A DNA stretch of 64,000 nt from Bradyrhizobium oropedii (GCF_020889685.1 NZ_JACMYO010000007.1:1-64000), one strand, 5' to 3'. Shown: positions 9,051 through 17,874, counted from the stretch's first letter. Translations and numbers: made by a program. The notes: generated by a model from the sequence alone, not told the origin.

Positions 9051-9410
9051 ATGTACGACCACATCGGATTGCGCGTTAGCGACCTCGACGCCAGCGTGCG
9101 CTTCTACACTGCGGTGCTGGCGCCGCTCGGCTTCGTGCTCTGCTCGCGTGACGACAGCGGCGCGGGTTTCGGTCCAAAGGGCGAGCCCGCGCTCTGGCTG
9201 CATCTGCACAAGGGCAAGAGCCAAGGCGGCGCGCATATCGCGTTCCGCGCACCGAGCCACGACGCGATCAAGACATTCCATACCGAGGGCCTCAAGACCG
9301 GCGGCAAGGACAATGGCGCGGCGGGCCATCGCAAGGACTACAGCCCGACCTACTACGCGGCCTTCCTGCTCGACCCCGACGGCAACAATGTCGAGGCGGT
9401 GAGCACCTAG
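9051..9410 (+). CDS. VOC family protein (glyoxalase/bleomycin-resistance-like)
   Basis: A 119-residue single vicinal-oxygen-chelate domain. It starts MYDHIGLRVSDLDASVRFY, with the first metal-ligand histidine at residue 4, a second histidine in GAHIAFRA near 64, and the terminal FLLDPDGNNVEAV motif with its glutamate. GGAGG lies upstream of the ATG. VOC proteins of this size form dimers and act as isomerases, dioxygenases or resistance proteins. Substrate unknown. It follows the AraC gene by 57 bp in the same direction. Confidence 0.9.
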   Translation: MYDHIGLRVSDLDASVRFYTAVLAPLGFVLCSRDDSGAGFGPKGEPALWLHLHKGKSQGGAHIAFRAPSHDAIKTFHTEGLKTGGKDNGAAGHRKDYSPTYYAAFLLDPDGNNVEAVST

Positions 9411-9428
9411 CACCCCACAAACTCCGCC

Positions 9429-9512
9429 GTCATTGCGAGCGGAGCGAAGCAATCCATAGCGCCGCATGCGAGGAAGCATGGATTGCTTCGTCGCTTCGCT
9501 CCTCGCAATGAC
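9429..9512. repeat. Dispersed palindromic repeat (GTCATTGCGAGC family), copy 1
   Basis: Two inverted arms beginning GTCATTGCGAGC and ending CTCGCAATGAC flank a core containing GCAATCCAT/ATGGATTGC. A close relative is at 36258-36340. It lies in the gap between the VOC and SRPBCC genes. It is most likely a REP/MITE-like intergenic element that can form a long hairpin in RNA. Confidence 0.85.
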
Positions 9513-9543
9513 AGATTCACTATTTATCGAAGGACCCAATTCC

Positions 9544-9960
9544 ATGGCTTCCATCCACAAGGACATCCCGATCGACGCGCCGGCCGACCACGTCTGGGAC
9601 GCACTGCGCGATTTCGGCGCGCTGCATACCCGGCTGGTGCCGGGCTTCGTCACCGACACGCAGCTCGACGGCGACGTCCGCACCGTCACTTTCAGCAACG
9701 GCACCGTGGCGCGCGAGACGCTGGTCGATTGCGACGACAAACGGCAACGGCTGGTCTATGCGATCACCAGCGAACGGCTGAAGCAGCATTCCGCCTCGGT
9801 GCAAGTGTTTGCCGACGGCGACGCGCGCTGCCGGGTGGTGTGGATCGCCGACGTGCTGCCGCACGAGGTCGCGCCCTACATGGACGCGCAGATGGACCTC
9901 GGCGCGGCCGCAATGCAGGCCGCGCAGGCCCGATCGGCCAGGGGAGAGGACGCGGCGTAA
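9544..9960 (+). CDS. SRPBCC family protein
   Basis: A 138-residue START/Bet v 1-like protein. It opens with MASIHKDIPIDAPADHVWDALRDF, the usual first strand and helix of the fold, and ends in a long C-terminal helix around VAPYMDAQMDLGAAAMQ. These helix-grip proteins bind hydrophobic ligands in a cavity. The ATG at 9544 follows GAAGGA; the upstream in-frame extension runs through a dispersed repeat and is not part of the protein. Ligand unknown. Confidence 0.88.
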   Translation: MASIHKDIPIDAPADHVWDALRDFGALHTRLVPGFVTDTQLDGDVRTVTFSNGTVARETLVDCDDKRQRLVYAITSERLKQHSASVQVFADGDARCRVVWIADVLPHEVAPYMDAQMDLGAAAMQAAQARSARGEDAA

Positions 9961-9999
9961 GCTGTTGGGTTGCACGACCGGCCACGCAATCAGACCGTG

Positions 10000-10134
10000 C
10001 CCGTCACCCTGAGGAGGCCGCGAAGCGGCCGTCTCGAAGGGCGACAGCCCGGCTGCTTCCAGGAGCGAGCGCCGAAGCAGCGGGGCCGTCGATCCTTCGA
10101 GACGCCGCTTCGCGGCTCCTCAGGATGACGGGTG
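10000..10134. repeat. Dispersed palindromic repeat (CACCCTGAGGAGGCC family), copy 1
   Basis: Inverted arms CCGTCACCCTGAGGAGGC and CTCCTCAGGATGACGG enclose secondary inverted segments (CGTCTCGAAGG / CCTTCGAGACG). A related, shorter copy is at 51495-51575. It lies between the convergent SRPBCC and MATE genes and may also act as a bidirectional 3' hairpin. Confidence 0.8.
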
Positions 10135-10141
10135 TAACGGC

Positions 10142-11584
10142 CTACGACAGCGCCGGCTGCACTTCTGCGACCGGCGCAGACTTGCCCCAGCGCGTCAGGA
10201 TCACGCTGAGGCAGGACAGCACGCCGAGCACACCCATCGAGGCGGCGGCGAGTGTGAAGAAGTTTTGCGCACTCGCCTCATGTGTCGAGAGCCACCAGCC
10301 GCCGGTGCCGATGAAGATCAGCCGCGCGGTCTGTGCCAGCACTGGGCCGAGCACCTTCGCCGCGCCCTGCGAGGAGAAATACATCGACATGGCGAGGCCG
10401 ATGAAAGCGTACATCGGCGCGGCAGTCGACAGGTACTGATGGCTGGTCGCCCGCACATGCGGATCGCTGGTGAACAGATTGACCCAGAGGTCGGGGAACA
10501 CGGCGATGAAGCTGCCGACGATGCCGACCGAAAGGAACGACAGCGTGCCGGCGGTCCAGGCGGTCCGCCGGGCACGCGCGACGCGGTCGGCGCCGACCGC
10601 CATGCCGATCATCGGCACCGAGGCGATGCCGACCGCGAACGCGACCGAGGTCAGCATGAATTCGAGCCGCGCGCCGATGCCGTAGCCGGCGAGCACCGCG
10701 GTGCCGAACTGCGCCAGCATATGGGTGAAGATCGAGATCGTCAGAACCGATTGCAGCGGCGAGAAGCAGGAGACCGCGCCGACCCTGAGGATGTCGATGA
10801 ACATCACCCATTGCACGCGCAGCCCCCTCAGCTTCGGCTTCACGCGGGCGCGGCCCGAGAACAGGTACCAGCCCATCACGCTGATGCTGATCGAATAGGC
10901 GATCAGCGAACCCGCGGCGACGCCGCGCATGCCGAACTGCGGCACTGGACCGAGGCCGAGCCCGAGCGTGCCGCCGAGAATGATCTGGCACACCGCCGAG
11001 GACAGGATCATGGTCGACGGCAGCTTCATGTTGCCGGTGCCGCGCAGGATGCCGGCCATCGTGTTCATCAGCCACGGCAGGATCGCCCCGCCGAAGAAGA
11101 TCTGCGAATAGGCGATCGCCTGCGCCAGCACGTTGCCGCGGCCGCCGAGCAGTTCGAGCAGGCGCGGACCGAAGATCAGCATGCCGAACATGAACGTCAA
11201 ACCGAAGGTCAGGCCGATCATCAGCGCATGCATTGCGAGCGTCGAGGCACGCTCGATCTCGCCGGCACCGAGCGCACGCGCAATCGCGGATGCGACGCCG
11301 CCACCCATCGCGCCGCCCGACATCGTCATGGTCAGGATCACGCAGGGAAACAGCAGCGCCATCGCCGCGAGCGACTCGACGCCGAGCCGGCCGATATAGG
11401 ACGTCTCCGCGATCACCACGCAGGTGCCGGCCGAGAGCGCGATCACGTTCGGCCAGGCCAGCCATAACAGCGTGCGCAGGATCGGCCCGTCGAGCAGCGC
11501 GTTGCGCGCCGGTCTGGTCACCGGCGGCGGCAGCGGCCGCTCTTGTTCGTCGACAGGTATTTCGGCGAGGCCGAGGTCGGACAT
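10142..11584 (-). CDS. MATE family efflux transporter
   Basis: A 480-residue protein with about twelve membrane helices in two similar halves, as expected for multidrug and toxic compound extrusion antiporters driven by Na+ or H+. Recognisable segments include LAWPNVIALSAGTCVVIAET in helix 1 and the GGAMGGGVASAIARALGAG loop. The ATG at 11584 is selected because GGGAG lies six bases upstream. The substrate range cannot be predicted. A CCATGGT inverted repeat lies upstream. Confidence 0.9.
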   Translation of the reverse strand: MSDLGLAEIPVDEQERPLPPPVTRPARNALLDGPILRTLLWLAWPNVIALSAGTCVVIAETSYIGRLGVESLAAMALLFPCVILTMTMSGGAMGGGVASAIARALGAGEIERASTLAMHALMIGLTFGLTFMFGMLIFGPRLLELLGGRGNVLAQAIAYSQIFFGGAILPWLMNTMAGILRGTGNMKLPSTMILSSAVCQIILGGTLGLGLGPVPQFGMRGVAAGSLIAYSISISVMGWYLFSGRARVKPKLRGLRVQWVMFIDILRVGAVSCFSPLQSVLTISIFTHMLAQFGTAVLAGYGIGARLEFMLTSVAFAVGIASVPMIGMAVGADRVARARRTAWTAGTLSFLSVGIVGSFIAVFPDLWVNLFTSDPHVRATSHQYLSTAAPMYAFIGLAMSMYFSSQGAAKVLGPVLAQTARLIFIGTGGWWLSTHEASAQNFFTLAAASMGVLGVLSCLSVILTRWGKSAPVAEVQPALS

Positions 11585-11617
11585 TTCTACTCCCACGCGC
11601 GCAGTCTGGGAGCCGCG

Positions 11618-11639
11618 CCATGGTGTTTCCCTACCATGG
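11618..11639. promoter_or_regulatory. Inverted repeat upstream of MATE gene (candidate operator)
   Basis: CCATGGT (11618-11624) and ACCATGG (11633-11639) form a 7-bp inverted repeat with an 8-nt spacer, 34-55 bp upstream of the MATE start. No regulator gene is adjacent, so its role is speculative. Confidence 0.25.
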
Positions 11640-11704
11640 CAGCGGCGGAATCCACGTGCGCGGGACGCAAGGGGGGCCTGCGCGATTGCAGGTGAACCTC
11701 TAAT

Positions 11705-12760
11705 CTAGCCGACCGACCAGACGAACGGCGCGCCGGCGCTGCTATTCGGCTTCAGATGCACCGGAATGTGCCGTCCGCAGCCGGCCGCCAGCCCTTCAAG
11801 CAGACCTGTCAGCACGCTGGCGCAGGCCGGATGATAATCGGCGACATCGGCCATCAGCTTCCAGCCCTGCTGGCGGATTTCGAACTGGCCCTCGGACTCG
11901 CTGATGACTGCGACATCGTCCTGCGACTCGAAGAGCGTGCGCAGGAATGCGGCAAATTCCGTGGCGCGGCCACGGCTGCCGCCGAGCGCCTGCGCGACCT
12001 CGTCGAAATACTGCATGCCAATCAGCTTACCGGTGAGATGCAGCAGATAGCTCGCATCCTCGGGCCCGAACACCTGCACGATGACAGGCGCGGCCGTCTT
12101 CACATATTCCATCGCGTAGTTGCGATAGGCCTTCTCCAGCCGCGGCTTCGGCCAGCTGTCGACCGGCAGCGCCGGTGCGGTCTTCGCATCGAACAGTGGC
12201 GCCTCGAGATGGCGCGCGAACACCAGGCGCTGGTCGAGTTCGAGCGGATGATCATATTCGCAGTAATAGCCCTCGAGCCCGTCCTGGCCGTCGACGCTCT
12301 GCTTGGTGCAGACGAAGCCGAGCCGGAGATCGCCGAGCGCGACACCATTGTTGGCGTGCCAGCCACGCAGCATCGCGCGCGAGACCTCGCCGGGCACGCC
12401 GCAAATCGCGGTGCCCTTCCAGATCCAGCGCGGCGGCGGATAGCGGATCCAGGCCTTGCGGTCGGTCTCGTACATGTATTCGACATGCACGCCGCCGATC
12501 CAGTTGGAGAGATAGTGATACTGCGCGGCCGCGACCGCCGGCGGCAGGCCGTCGAGGCCGAGCTTCTTCAAGCCGGGCAGGAAGCGCTCCTGCTGCTGGC
12601 GGCGAAACACGCGGAAGACGAATTCGGCGGCGTCAGCCGTGCCGCGCCGCGTGACCACGGTGAGGATCAGCCCGGTGAAGAAGGCGTGATAGAGATCGGC
12701 GACGCTGCGCCACTTCCGCCACTGCGCCTCTTGCTGCGCTGAATCTGTTGCGGCGTTCAT
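11705..12760 (-). CDS. Conserved hypothetical protein (about 351 aa)
   Basis: A soluble 351-residue protein of a family I cannot name. It starts at ATG 12760 with GGGAG upstream. Visible features are a WRKWRSVADLYHAFF N-terminal helix, a YLSNWIGG-containing segment, aromatic-rich IRYPPPRWIWKG, a CGVPGEVSRAMLRGWHANNG segment that might be catalytic, and a C-terminal helical region. No signal peptide or membrane helix is seen. The composition and cysteine/histidine placement recall L-2-amino-thiazoline-4-carboxylate hydrolase-like proteins, but that is only an impression. Confidence 0.7.
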   Translation of the reverse strand: MNAATDSAQQEAQWRKWRSVADLYHAFFTGLILTVVTRRGTADAAEFVFRVFRRQQQERFLPGLKKLGLDGLPPAVAAAQYHYLSNWIGGVHVEYMYETDRKAWIRYPPPRWIWKGTAICGVPGEVSRAMLRGWHANNGVALGDLRLGFVCTKQSVDGQDGLEGYYCEYDHPLELDQRLVFARHLEAPLFDAKTAPALPVDSWPKPRLEKAYRNYAMEYVKTAAPVIVQVFGPEDASYLLHLTGKLIGMQYFDEVAQALGGSRGRATEFAAFLRTLFESQDDVAVISESEGQFEIRQQGWKLMADVADYHPACASVLTGLLEGLAAGCGRHIPVHLKPNSSAGAPFVWSVG

Positions 12761-12829
12761 GTTCACTCCCGGTTTGTTGTTTTCTGGAATGTGTCATCGC
12801 CGAAGCGACGGCGCAACCAACACACACAC

Positions 12830-13000
12830 CGTCATCGCCCGACTTGCCGCCTCCGCTGAAGCTCCGGCGCGCCTGAGACAGTTGGCCGCGTCGAAGCCTT
12901 GGCGTAGACGGGATCGGGCGATCCAGTATTCCAGAGACAGTCGTTGTCGATGGAGAGGCCGCGGCGTACTGGATTCCCCGCTTTCGCGGGGAATGACGGC
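12830..13000. repeat. Dispersed repeat (GATCCAGTATTCCAGAGACAG family), copy 1
   Basis: This 170-bp element fills the gap between the hypothetical gene and dcd. It contains GTCATCGCCCG at one edge, CGATCCAGTATTCCAGAGAC and GGCCGCGGCGTACTGGAT in the middle, and GGGGAATGACG at the other edge. A second copy is at 46270-46380. No coding potential. Confidence 0.8.
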
Positions 13001-13053
13001 GGAGAATGATGCGAAATCCGGGCTACGGAATTACACGCGCGCGCGAAATGGAA

Positions 13054-14160
13054 TTACACGCGAAAATGCTTGGAGAGCTTCAAGCCCTGCGCCTGGTAGT
13101 TCGAGCCGATCCGCTGGCCGTAGAGCGCGTCGGGACGCTCCAGCATGCGCTCATAGACGAGACGGCCGACGATCTGGCCGTGCTCGAGAATGAACGGCAC
13201 CTCGCGCGAGCGTACTTCCAGCACGGCGCGCGCGCCCTTGCCGCCGGCGCCGGCATAGCCGAAGCCGGGATCGAAGAAGCCGGCATAGTGGACACGGAAT
13301 TCGCCGACCAGCGGGTCGAACGGCACCATCTCCGCGGCGTAATCCGGCGGCACCTGCACGGCCTCTTTTGAAGCCAGGATGTAGAACTCGCCGGGATCGA
13401 GGATGAGGCTGCCGTCGGAGCGCGCCTTGATCGGCTCCCAGAATTCGTCGACCGAATAGCCGCCGCGGCGATCGACGTCGACCACGCCGGTGTGGCGCTT
13501 GGCGCGATAGCCGACGAAACCGCCCGAGTTCTCGCCGGAGAGATCGACCGACAGCGCGACACCATGGGTGAGATCGGCATTGTCGGCATCGACCAGCCGC
13601 TCGGCGGCATGCAGCGCATCGAGCTCGTCGGCGGTCAAGGTCGCCTCACCGATCCGGAAGCGGACCTGGCTGAGCCGCGAGCCCTCGCGCAGCAGCACGG
13701 GAAACGTCTTCGGTGAGATCTCGGCATAGAGCGGGCCGTGATAGCCGGCGCCGATCATGTCGAAGCGGCGGGTGCCGTCGGCGATCACACGGGTGAAGAC
13801 GTCGAGCCGTCCGGTCGAGCTCTTCGGGTTGGCGGCAGCCACGATCTCCGGCGGCAGCGCCAGGCTTTCGAGCAGCGGGACGATGTAGACGCAATTGGTC
13901 TCCAGCACCGCGCCGTCGGAGAGATCGATCTCATGCAGCTTCAGCTGGTCGATCCGCTCGGCGACGGTGGCATCGGGCCCCGGCAGGAAGCTGGCGCGGA
14001 CGCGGTAGGCGATGTCGCCGAGACGCAGATCGAGGCTCGCCGGCTGGATCTGGCTCTCGACAAAGTCGTAGGCGGGCAGAATGAGGCCGGCCTCCGCCAT
14101 CTCCGCGATCATGCGGTCGGGCAGAATTCCGTTGGATTCATCTTCCAGCGTGAACGACAC
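13054..14160 (-). CDS. dcd: 2'-deoxycytidine 5'-triphosphate deaminase (long form)
   Basis: A 368-residue two-domain member of the dCTP deaminase/dUTPase superfamily. It converts dCTP to dUTP for thymidylate synthesis. Characteristic segments are ESQIQPASLDLRLGD near residue 40 and NPKSSTGRLDVFTRVI around residues 113-128, with a second similar barrel half afterwards (the long alphaproteobacterial form). The GTG at 14160 has GAGGGA at a good distance. An ATG at 14217 would add 19 residues outside the family. It is divergent from the metZ riboswitch leader. Confidence 0.88.
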   Translation of the reverse strand: MSFTLEDESNGILPDRMIAEMAEAGLILPAYDFVESQIQPASLDLRLGDIAYRVRASFLPGPDATVAERIDQLKLHEIDLSDGAVLETNCVYIVPLLESLALPPEIVAAANPKSSTGRLDVFTRVIADGTRRFDMIGAGYHGPLYAEISPKTFPVLLREGSRLSQVRFRIGEATLTADELDALHAAERLVDADNADLTHGVALSVDLSGENSGGFVGYRAKRHTGVVDVDRRGGYSVDEFWEPIKARSDGSLILDPGEFYILASKEAVQVPPDYAAEMVPFDPLVGEFRVHYAGFFDPGFGYAGAGGKGARAVLEVRSREVPFILEHGQIVGRLVYERMLERPDALYGQRIGSNYQAQGLKLSKHFRV

Positions 14161-14300
14161 GATGCGGTCCCTCGGCGATCCCTCGAGATGGCCCAAAATC
14201 AACCTCTGAGCGGCCATCAAGCCCCAAAATATGGGCTTTTACGGGTTATCCGATGACCGTCTTGACGGAAAGGGCGCGAGGGAATATCAGCTGCACTTAT

Positions 14301-14357
14301 CCCGTGGTGATTTGAGCCGGCCGGCTTGCAGCCACGTTAAATAAGTCGCTAAACAGG
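14301..14357 (+). ncRNA. SAM-II riboswitch aptamer
   Basis: The sequence carries the SAM-II hallmarks in order: CGTGGTGATTTG, a GCCGGCCGGCTTGCAGCCACG segment whose CCACG pairs with CGTGG (P1), TTAAATAAGT, then CGCTAAA for the pseudoknot. SAM-II aptamers bind S-adenosylmethionine and reduce expression of methionine biosynthesis genes in alphaproteobacteria. It lies 92 nt upstream of the metZ start, farther than in the compact examples I know, with additional hairpins between. Confidence 0.92.
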
Positions 14358-14374
14358 CCGGGGACAGTGTGATC

Positions 14375-14409
14375 CCGGCTTGTGGAGGTTTCTCCAGGCC
14401 GGTTTTTTT
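14375..14409 (+). terminator. Intrinsic terminator (attenuator) downstream of SAM-II aptamer
   Basis: Stem CCGGC/GCCGG plus TGGAG/CTCCA with a small internal loop and a GTTT apical loop, followed by seven T residues (14403-14409). It competes with the upstream hairpin GCCGGGGA...TCCCGGC (14357-14379), which shares the CCGGC arm and could act as an antiterminator. A further 9-bp hairpin, TGGCCATTT/AAATGGCCA (14411-14435), precedes the ribosome binding site. Confidence 0.75.
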
Positions 14410-14448
14410 GTGGCCATTTTCAGAGGAAATGGCCACTTCGGAGGTCAC

Positions 14449-15657
14449 ATGTCTGAGTCCAAATCTTCTGAAGCCAAGACTACCGCCCATTTTCGTCCCG
14501 AAACCCGCCTCGTCCATGGCGGCACGCTCCGCTCGCAATTCGGGGAGACGTCGGAAGGGCTGTTTCTCACCCAGGGTTACGTCTACGACACCGCCGAGCA
14601 ATGCGAGGCGCGCTTCAAGGGACAGGATCCCGGCTTCATCTATTCGCGCTATTCCAATCCGACGATTGCGATGTTCGAGCGCCGCATGATCGAGCTCGAG
14701 GGCGCGGAAGCCGCGCGCTCGACCGCGACCGGCATGGCCGCTGTGACCACTGCGATCCTCGCGCCGCTGAAGGCCGGCGATCACGTGGTGGCGTCGAAGG
14801 CGCTGTTCGGCTCCTGCCTTTACGTCGTGCAGGACCTGCTGCCGCGTTACGGCATCGAGACGACGCTGGTCGACGGCCTCGATCTCGACCAGTGGCAGCG
14901 CGCGTTGCGGCCGAACACCAAGACCTTCTTCCTGGAGAGCCCGACCAACCCGACGCTCGACGTGCTCGATATCGGTGCGATCGCAGAGATCGCGCATAGC
15001 GGCGGCGCCCGGCTGATCGTCGACAACGTGTTCGCGACGCCGATCTGGCAGAGCCCGCTGTCGCTCGGCGCCGACGTCGTGGTCTATTCCGCGACCAAGC
15101 ACATCGACGGCCAGGGCCGCTGCCTCGGCGGCGTCATCCTGTCGTCGGAGGCCTTCATCGCCGAGCACATCCACAATTTCATGCGCCAGACCGGCCCGTC
15201 GCTGTCACCGTTCAACGCCTGGGTGCTGCTGAAGGGGCTGGAGACGCTCGGCGTCCGCGTTCGCGCGCAGACCGAGAACGCGGCGAAGATCGCCGAGGCG
15301 CTGGCGAAACATCCGAAGATCACGCGGCTGGTCTATCCCGGCCGCCCCGACCATCCGCAGGCCGCGACGGTGAAGAAGCAGATGGGCGCCGGCTCGACGC
15401 TGGTCGGCTTCGAGGTGAAGGACGGCAAGGCCGGCGCCTTCCGCTGCCTCAACGCGCTGAAGATCTCGCGCATCTCCAACAATCTCGGCGACGCCAAGAG
15501 CCTGGTCACCCATCCTGCCACCACGACGCATCAGCGTCTGGTGCCCGAGGCCCGCGCCGAGCTCGGCATCAGCGAGGGCTTTATTCGCTTCTCGGCCGGG
15601 CTGGAGCATCCCGACGATTTGATCGAGGATTTCGAGCGGGCGCTGGAGCAGGTCTGA
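14449..15657 (+). CDS. metZ: O-succinylhomoserine sulfhydrylase
   Basis: A 402-residue PLP-dependent enzyme of the Cys/Met metabolism family. It forms homocysteine directly from O-succinylhomoserine and sulfide (direct sulfhydrylation). The PLP lysine is K217 in YSATKHIDGQG. FIYSRYSNPT (phosphate-binding region), GMAAVTTAILAPLKAGDHV and LVTHPATTTHQRL are typical of MetZ. The start at 14449 follows GGAGGTCAC. The SAM-II riboswitch and attenuator upstream predict repression when S-adenosylmethionine is abundant. Confidence 0.95.
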   Translation: MSESKSSEAKTTAHFRPETRLVHGGTLRSQFGETSEGLFLTQGYVYDTAEQCEARFKGQDPGFIYSRYSNPTIAMFERRMIELEGAEAARSTATGMAAVTTAILAPLKAGDHVVASKALFGSCLYVVQDLLPRYGIETTLVDGLDLDQWQRALRPNTKTFFLESPTNPTLDVLDIGAIAEIAHSGGARLIVDNVFATPIWQSPLSLGADVVVYSATKHIDGQGRCLGGVILSSEAFIAEHIHNFMRQTGPSLSPFNAWVLLKGLETLGVRVRAQTENAAKIAEALAKHPKITRLVYPGRPDHPQAATVKKQMGAGSTLVGFEVKDGKAGAFRCLNALKISRISNNLGDAKSLVTHPATTTHQRLVPEARAELGISEGFIRFSAGLEHPDDLIEDFERALEQV

Positions 15658-15686
15658 GGCTGCTTGAGCGAAGATCTCTAGACGTC

Positions 15687-15773
15687 GTCATGGCCGGGCT
15701 TGTCCCGGCCATCCACGTCTTGCTCGCAGCAACCGCCAAAGACGTGGATGCCCGGCACAAGGCCGGGCATGAC
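15687..15773. repeat. Dispersed inverted repeat (GTCATGGCCGGGCTTGTCCCGGCC family)
   Basis: Arms GTCATGGCCGGGCTTGTC and CAAGGCCGGGCATGAC enclose ATCCACGTCT / GACGTGGATG. It lies between the convergent metZ and SDR genes and can form one long hairpin. Probably a mobile palindromic intergenic element that may also stop transcription. Confidence 0.8.
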
Positions 15774-15818
15774 GAATTTGTGGAGTGGCAGCGCGCTATT
15801 CCGTAAGGCGACCGAACC

Positions 15819-16592
15819 TTACGTCGCCGCCGTCGTCACACCGCCGTCGACCACGATGGTCTGGCCGGTCATGAACGTCGAGGCGTCGGAAGCGAGATAG
15901 GCCACGGCGCCGGCGATCTCGTCGGGCTCGCCGATGCGGCGGAGCGGCGTCGACGCGGTGCGGCGCTTCAGATTGTCCGGATCTTCCCACAGCGCGCGGG
16001 CGAAATCGGTTTTCACGAGGCCCGGCGCCACGCAATTGACCCGCACGCCCTTCGGTCCCCATTCGCCGGCGAGGCTGCGGCACAGCGCAAAGTCCGCCGC
16101 CTTGGAGATGCCGTAGGCGCCGATCACGGTCGAGCCGCGCAAGCCGCCGATCGAGGAGATGATCACGACCGAGCCCTTGCCGCGTTCGGCCATCTGCGGG
16201 ATCGCCAGTGCGGAAAGCCAGATGTTGCTCTTGACGTTCGAGCCCATGATCTTGTCGAAGGCTTCGTCGGTGATGTCGAGCAGCGGGCCGTAGTAGGGAT
16301 TCACCGCGGCGTTGCAGACCAGGATGTCGATCTTGCCGTAATGCTTGATGGTGCCCGAGACCAGCGCCTCGACCTCCGCGCGGCGCGCGATGTTGCAGGG
16401 AATGACGAGCGCGTCACCGCCGGCCTTCTTGATGCCGTCGGCAACCTCCTGGCAGGCATCCGCCTTGCGCGAGGAGACCACGACCTTGGCGCCGAGCTTG
16501 GCCAAAAGCTCCGCCGAGGAGCGGCCGATGCCGCGGCTCGAGCCGGTAATGACGGCGACCTGGCCGGTGAGATCGAACGGGGTGTTTTTCAT
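15819..16592 (-). CDS. SDR family oxidoreductase
   Basis: A 257-residue short-chain dehydrogenase/reductase. The nucleotide-binding TGSSRGIG motif is at residues 16-23, NAAVN near 93, catalytic Ser in IISSIGG and the Tyr-Lys pair in YGISK (about residues 157-161), ending in a DGG-containing C-terminus. It is the last gene of the pim-like minus-strand run, separated from pimD by a dispersed repeat. It may carry out a dehydrogenation step or have an unrelated role. Confidence 0.92.
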   Translation of the reverse strand: MKNTPFDLTGQVAVITGSSRGIGRSSAELLAKLGAKVVVSSRKADACQEVADGIKKAGGDALVIPCNIARRAEVEALVSGTIKHYGKIDILVCNAAVNPYYGPLLDITDEAFDKIMGSNVKSNIWLSALAIPQMAERGKGSVVIISSIGGLRGSTVIGAYGISKAADFALCRSLAGEWGPKGVRVNCVAPGLVKTDFARALWEDPDNLKRRTASTPLRRIGEPDEIAGAVAYLASDASTFMTGQTIVVDGGVTTAAT

Positions 16593-16615
16593 TGTTGTTG
16601 CCTCCCGGATCGGCC

Positions 16616-16719
16616 GTCATTCCGGGGCTCGCGAAGCGAGAACCCGGAATCCATTGGGCCGCATCATTGGTGGTGAAATGGATTCCGGGTTCGCCGCGTT
16701 GCGGCGCCCCGGAATGACG
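16616..16719. repeat. Dispersed inverted repeat (GTCATTCCGGGGC family), copy 1
   Basis: Arms GTCATTCCGGGGC and GCCCCGGAATGAC with inner ACCCGGAATCCAT / ATGGATTCCGGGT. A second version is at 21226-21332. It occupies the gap between pimD and the SDR gene. Confidence 0.85.
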
Positions 16720-16728
16720 TGAGTGGGC

Positions 16729-17874
16729 TCAGGCCAACAGCCCGCCGCCTTCGCTGACGCGACGGAGGTGGTAGTCGGTGTCGCCGAGTGTGTTCTCGAT
16801 CATGGTCAGCCGCTTGAAGTAGTGGCCGATCTTGGCTTCCATGGTCATGCCAATGCCGCCGTGAAGCTGGATCGACTGCTGGCCGACGAACTTCAGCGAC
16901 TTGCCGACTTGCACCTTGGCGGCCGCGACCGCGGACGAACGCTCCTTGGCATCGGTGAAGTCGGACGCCATGGTCGCGAACATCGACATGCTGCGGGCCT
17001 GCTCCAGCGCCACGAACATGTCGGCGGCACGGTGCTGCAGGCTCTGGAAAGAGCCGATCGCAACGCCGAACTGCTTGCGGGTCTTGATGTACTCGACGGT
17101 CTCCTTCAGCGACTCGTCCATCGCGCCGACCGCTTCCGCGCACAGCGCAATGCGGGCTTCGTCCGCGACGCGCTCGATCAACGGCAGGCCGTTCTCGGGA
17201 TCGCCGATCGCAGCGTCAGCACCGACCTCGACATTGGTGAAGGTGATGTCGGCCGCGTGCAGGCCGTCCTGCGTCGGATAGCCCTTCCTGGTGACGCCCT
17301 TGGCATCCGCCGGGACGAGAAATACGCCGATGCCGGCCTTGTCGCGCTGGCCGCCCTTGGTGCGCGCGGTCACGACAAGCGTGTCGGCGTTCTCGCCGTT
17401 GAGCACGACGAACTTCTCGCCGTCGATCACCCAGCCGTCGCCCTTCTTCTTGGCCGTGGTCACGACGTCGAACAGGTCGTAGCGCGAGTTCTTCTCGAGC
17501 TGGGCAAAGCCGAAGGTCTTGCTGCCGTCGATGATGCCCGGGATGTACTTGGCCTTCTGCTCGGCCGAGCCGCCATGGCGCAGGAAGCCGCCGGCGACCA
17601 CGACAGTGGCCAGATACGGCTCGACCACCAGCGCCTTGCCGAGTGCTTCCATCACGATCATGGTCTCGACCGCGCCGGCGCCGAAGCCGCCATCGGTCTC
17701 CGCAAAGGGCAGACCAAGCAGGCCCTGCTCGGCGAGCTTGCCCCAGAGCGCTTTGCTCCAGCCGCCCTTCTCCTTCATGTACTTCTTGCGCGCATCGAAG
17801 TCGTAGGCATCCGCCAGCAACCCGTCGACGCTTTCCTTGAGAAGCCGCTGCTCCTCGGACAGATCAAAATCCAT
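16729..17874 (-). CDS. pimD: Acyl-CoA dehydrogenase, pimeloyl-CoA dehydrogenase small-subunit type
   Basis: A 381-residue FAD-dependent acyl-CoA dehydrogenase with the N-terminal helical, middle beta and C-terminal helical domains. It begins MDFDLSEEQRLLKESVDG and contains GFAQLEKNSRYD in the middle domain and QLHGGIGMTMEAKIGHYFKR near the C-terminus. By gene order it matches the small subunit of the R. palustris pimeloyl-CoA dehydrogenase, which oxidises dicarboxyl-CoA to the enoyl-CoA. AAGGGA lies upstream of the ATG at 17874. The large-subunit gene lies upstream. Confidence 0.9.
   Translation of the reverse strand: MDFDLSEEQRLLKESVDGLLADAYDFDARKKYMKEKGGWSKALWGKLAEQGLLGLPFAETDGGFGAGAVETMIVMEALGKALVVEPYLATVVVAGGFLRHGGSAEQKAKYIPGIIDGSKTFGFAQLEKNSRYDLFDVVTTAKKKGDGWVIDGEKFVVLNGENADTLVVTARTKGGQRDKAGIGVFLVPADAKGVTRKGYPTQDGLHAADITFTNVEVGADAAIGDPENGLPLIERVADEARIALCAEAVGAMDESLKETVEYIKTRKQFGVAIGSFQSLQHRAADMFVALEQARSMSMFATMASDFTDAKERSSAVAAAKVQVGKSLKFVGQQSIQLHGGIGMTMEAKIGHYFKRLTMIENTLGDTDYHLRRVSEGGGLLA

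Noticed and set aside
9466-9543. Upstream start for the SRPBCC gene
   Set aside because: The sequence is the arm of a palindromic repeat; the domain begins at 9544.
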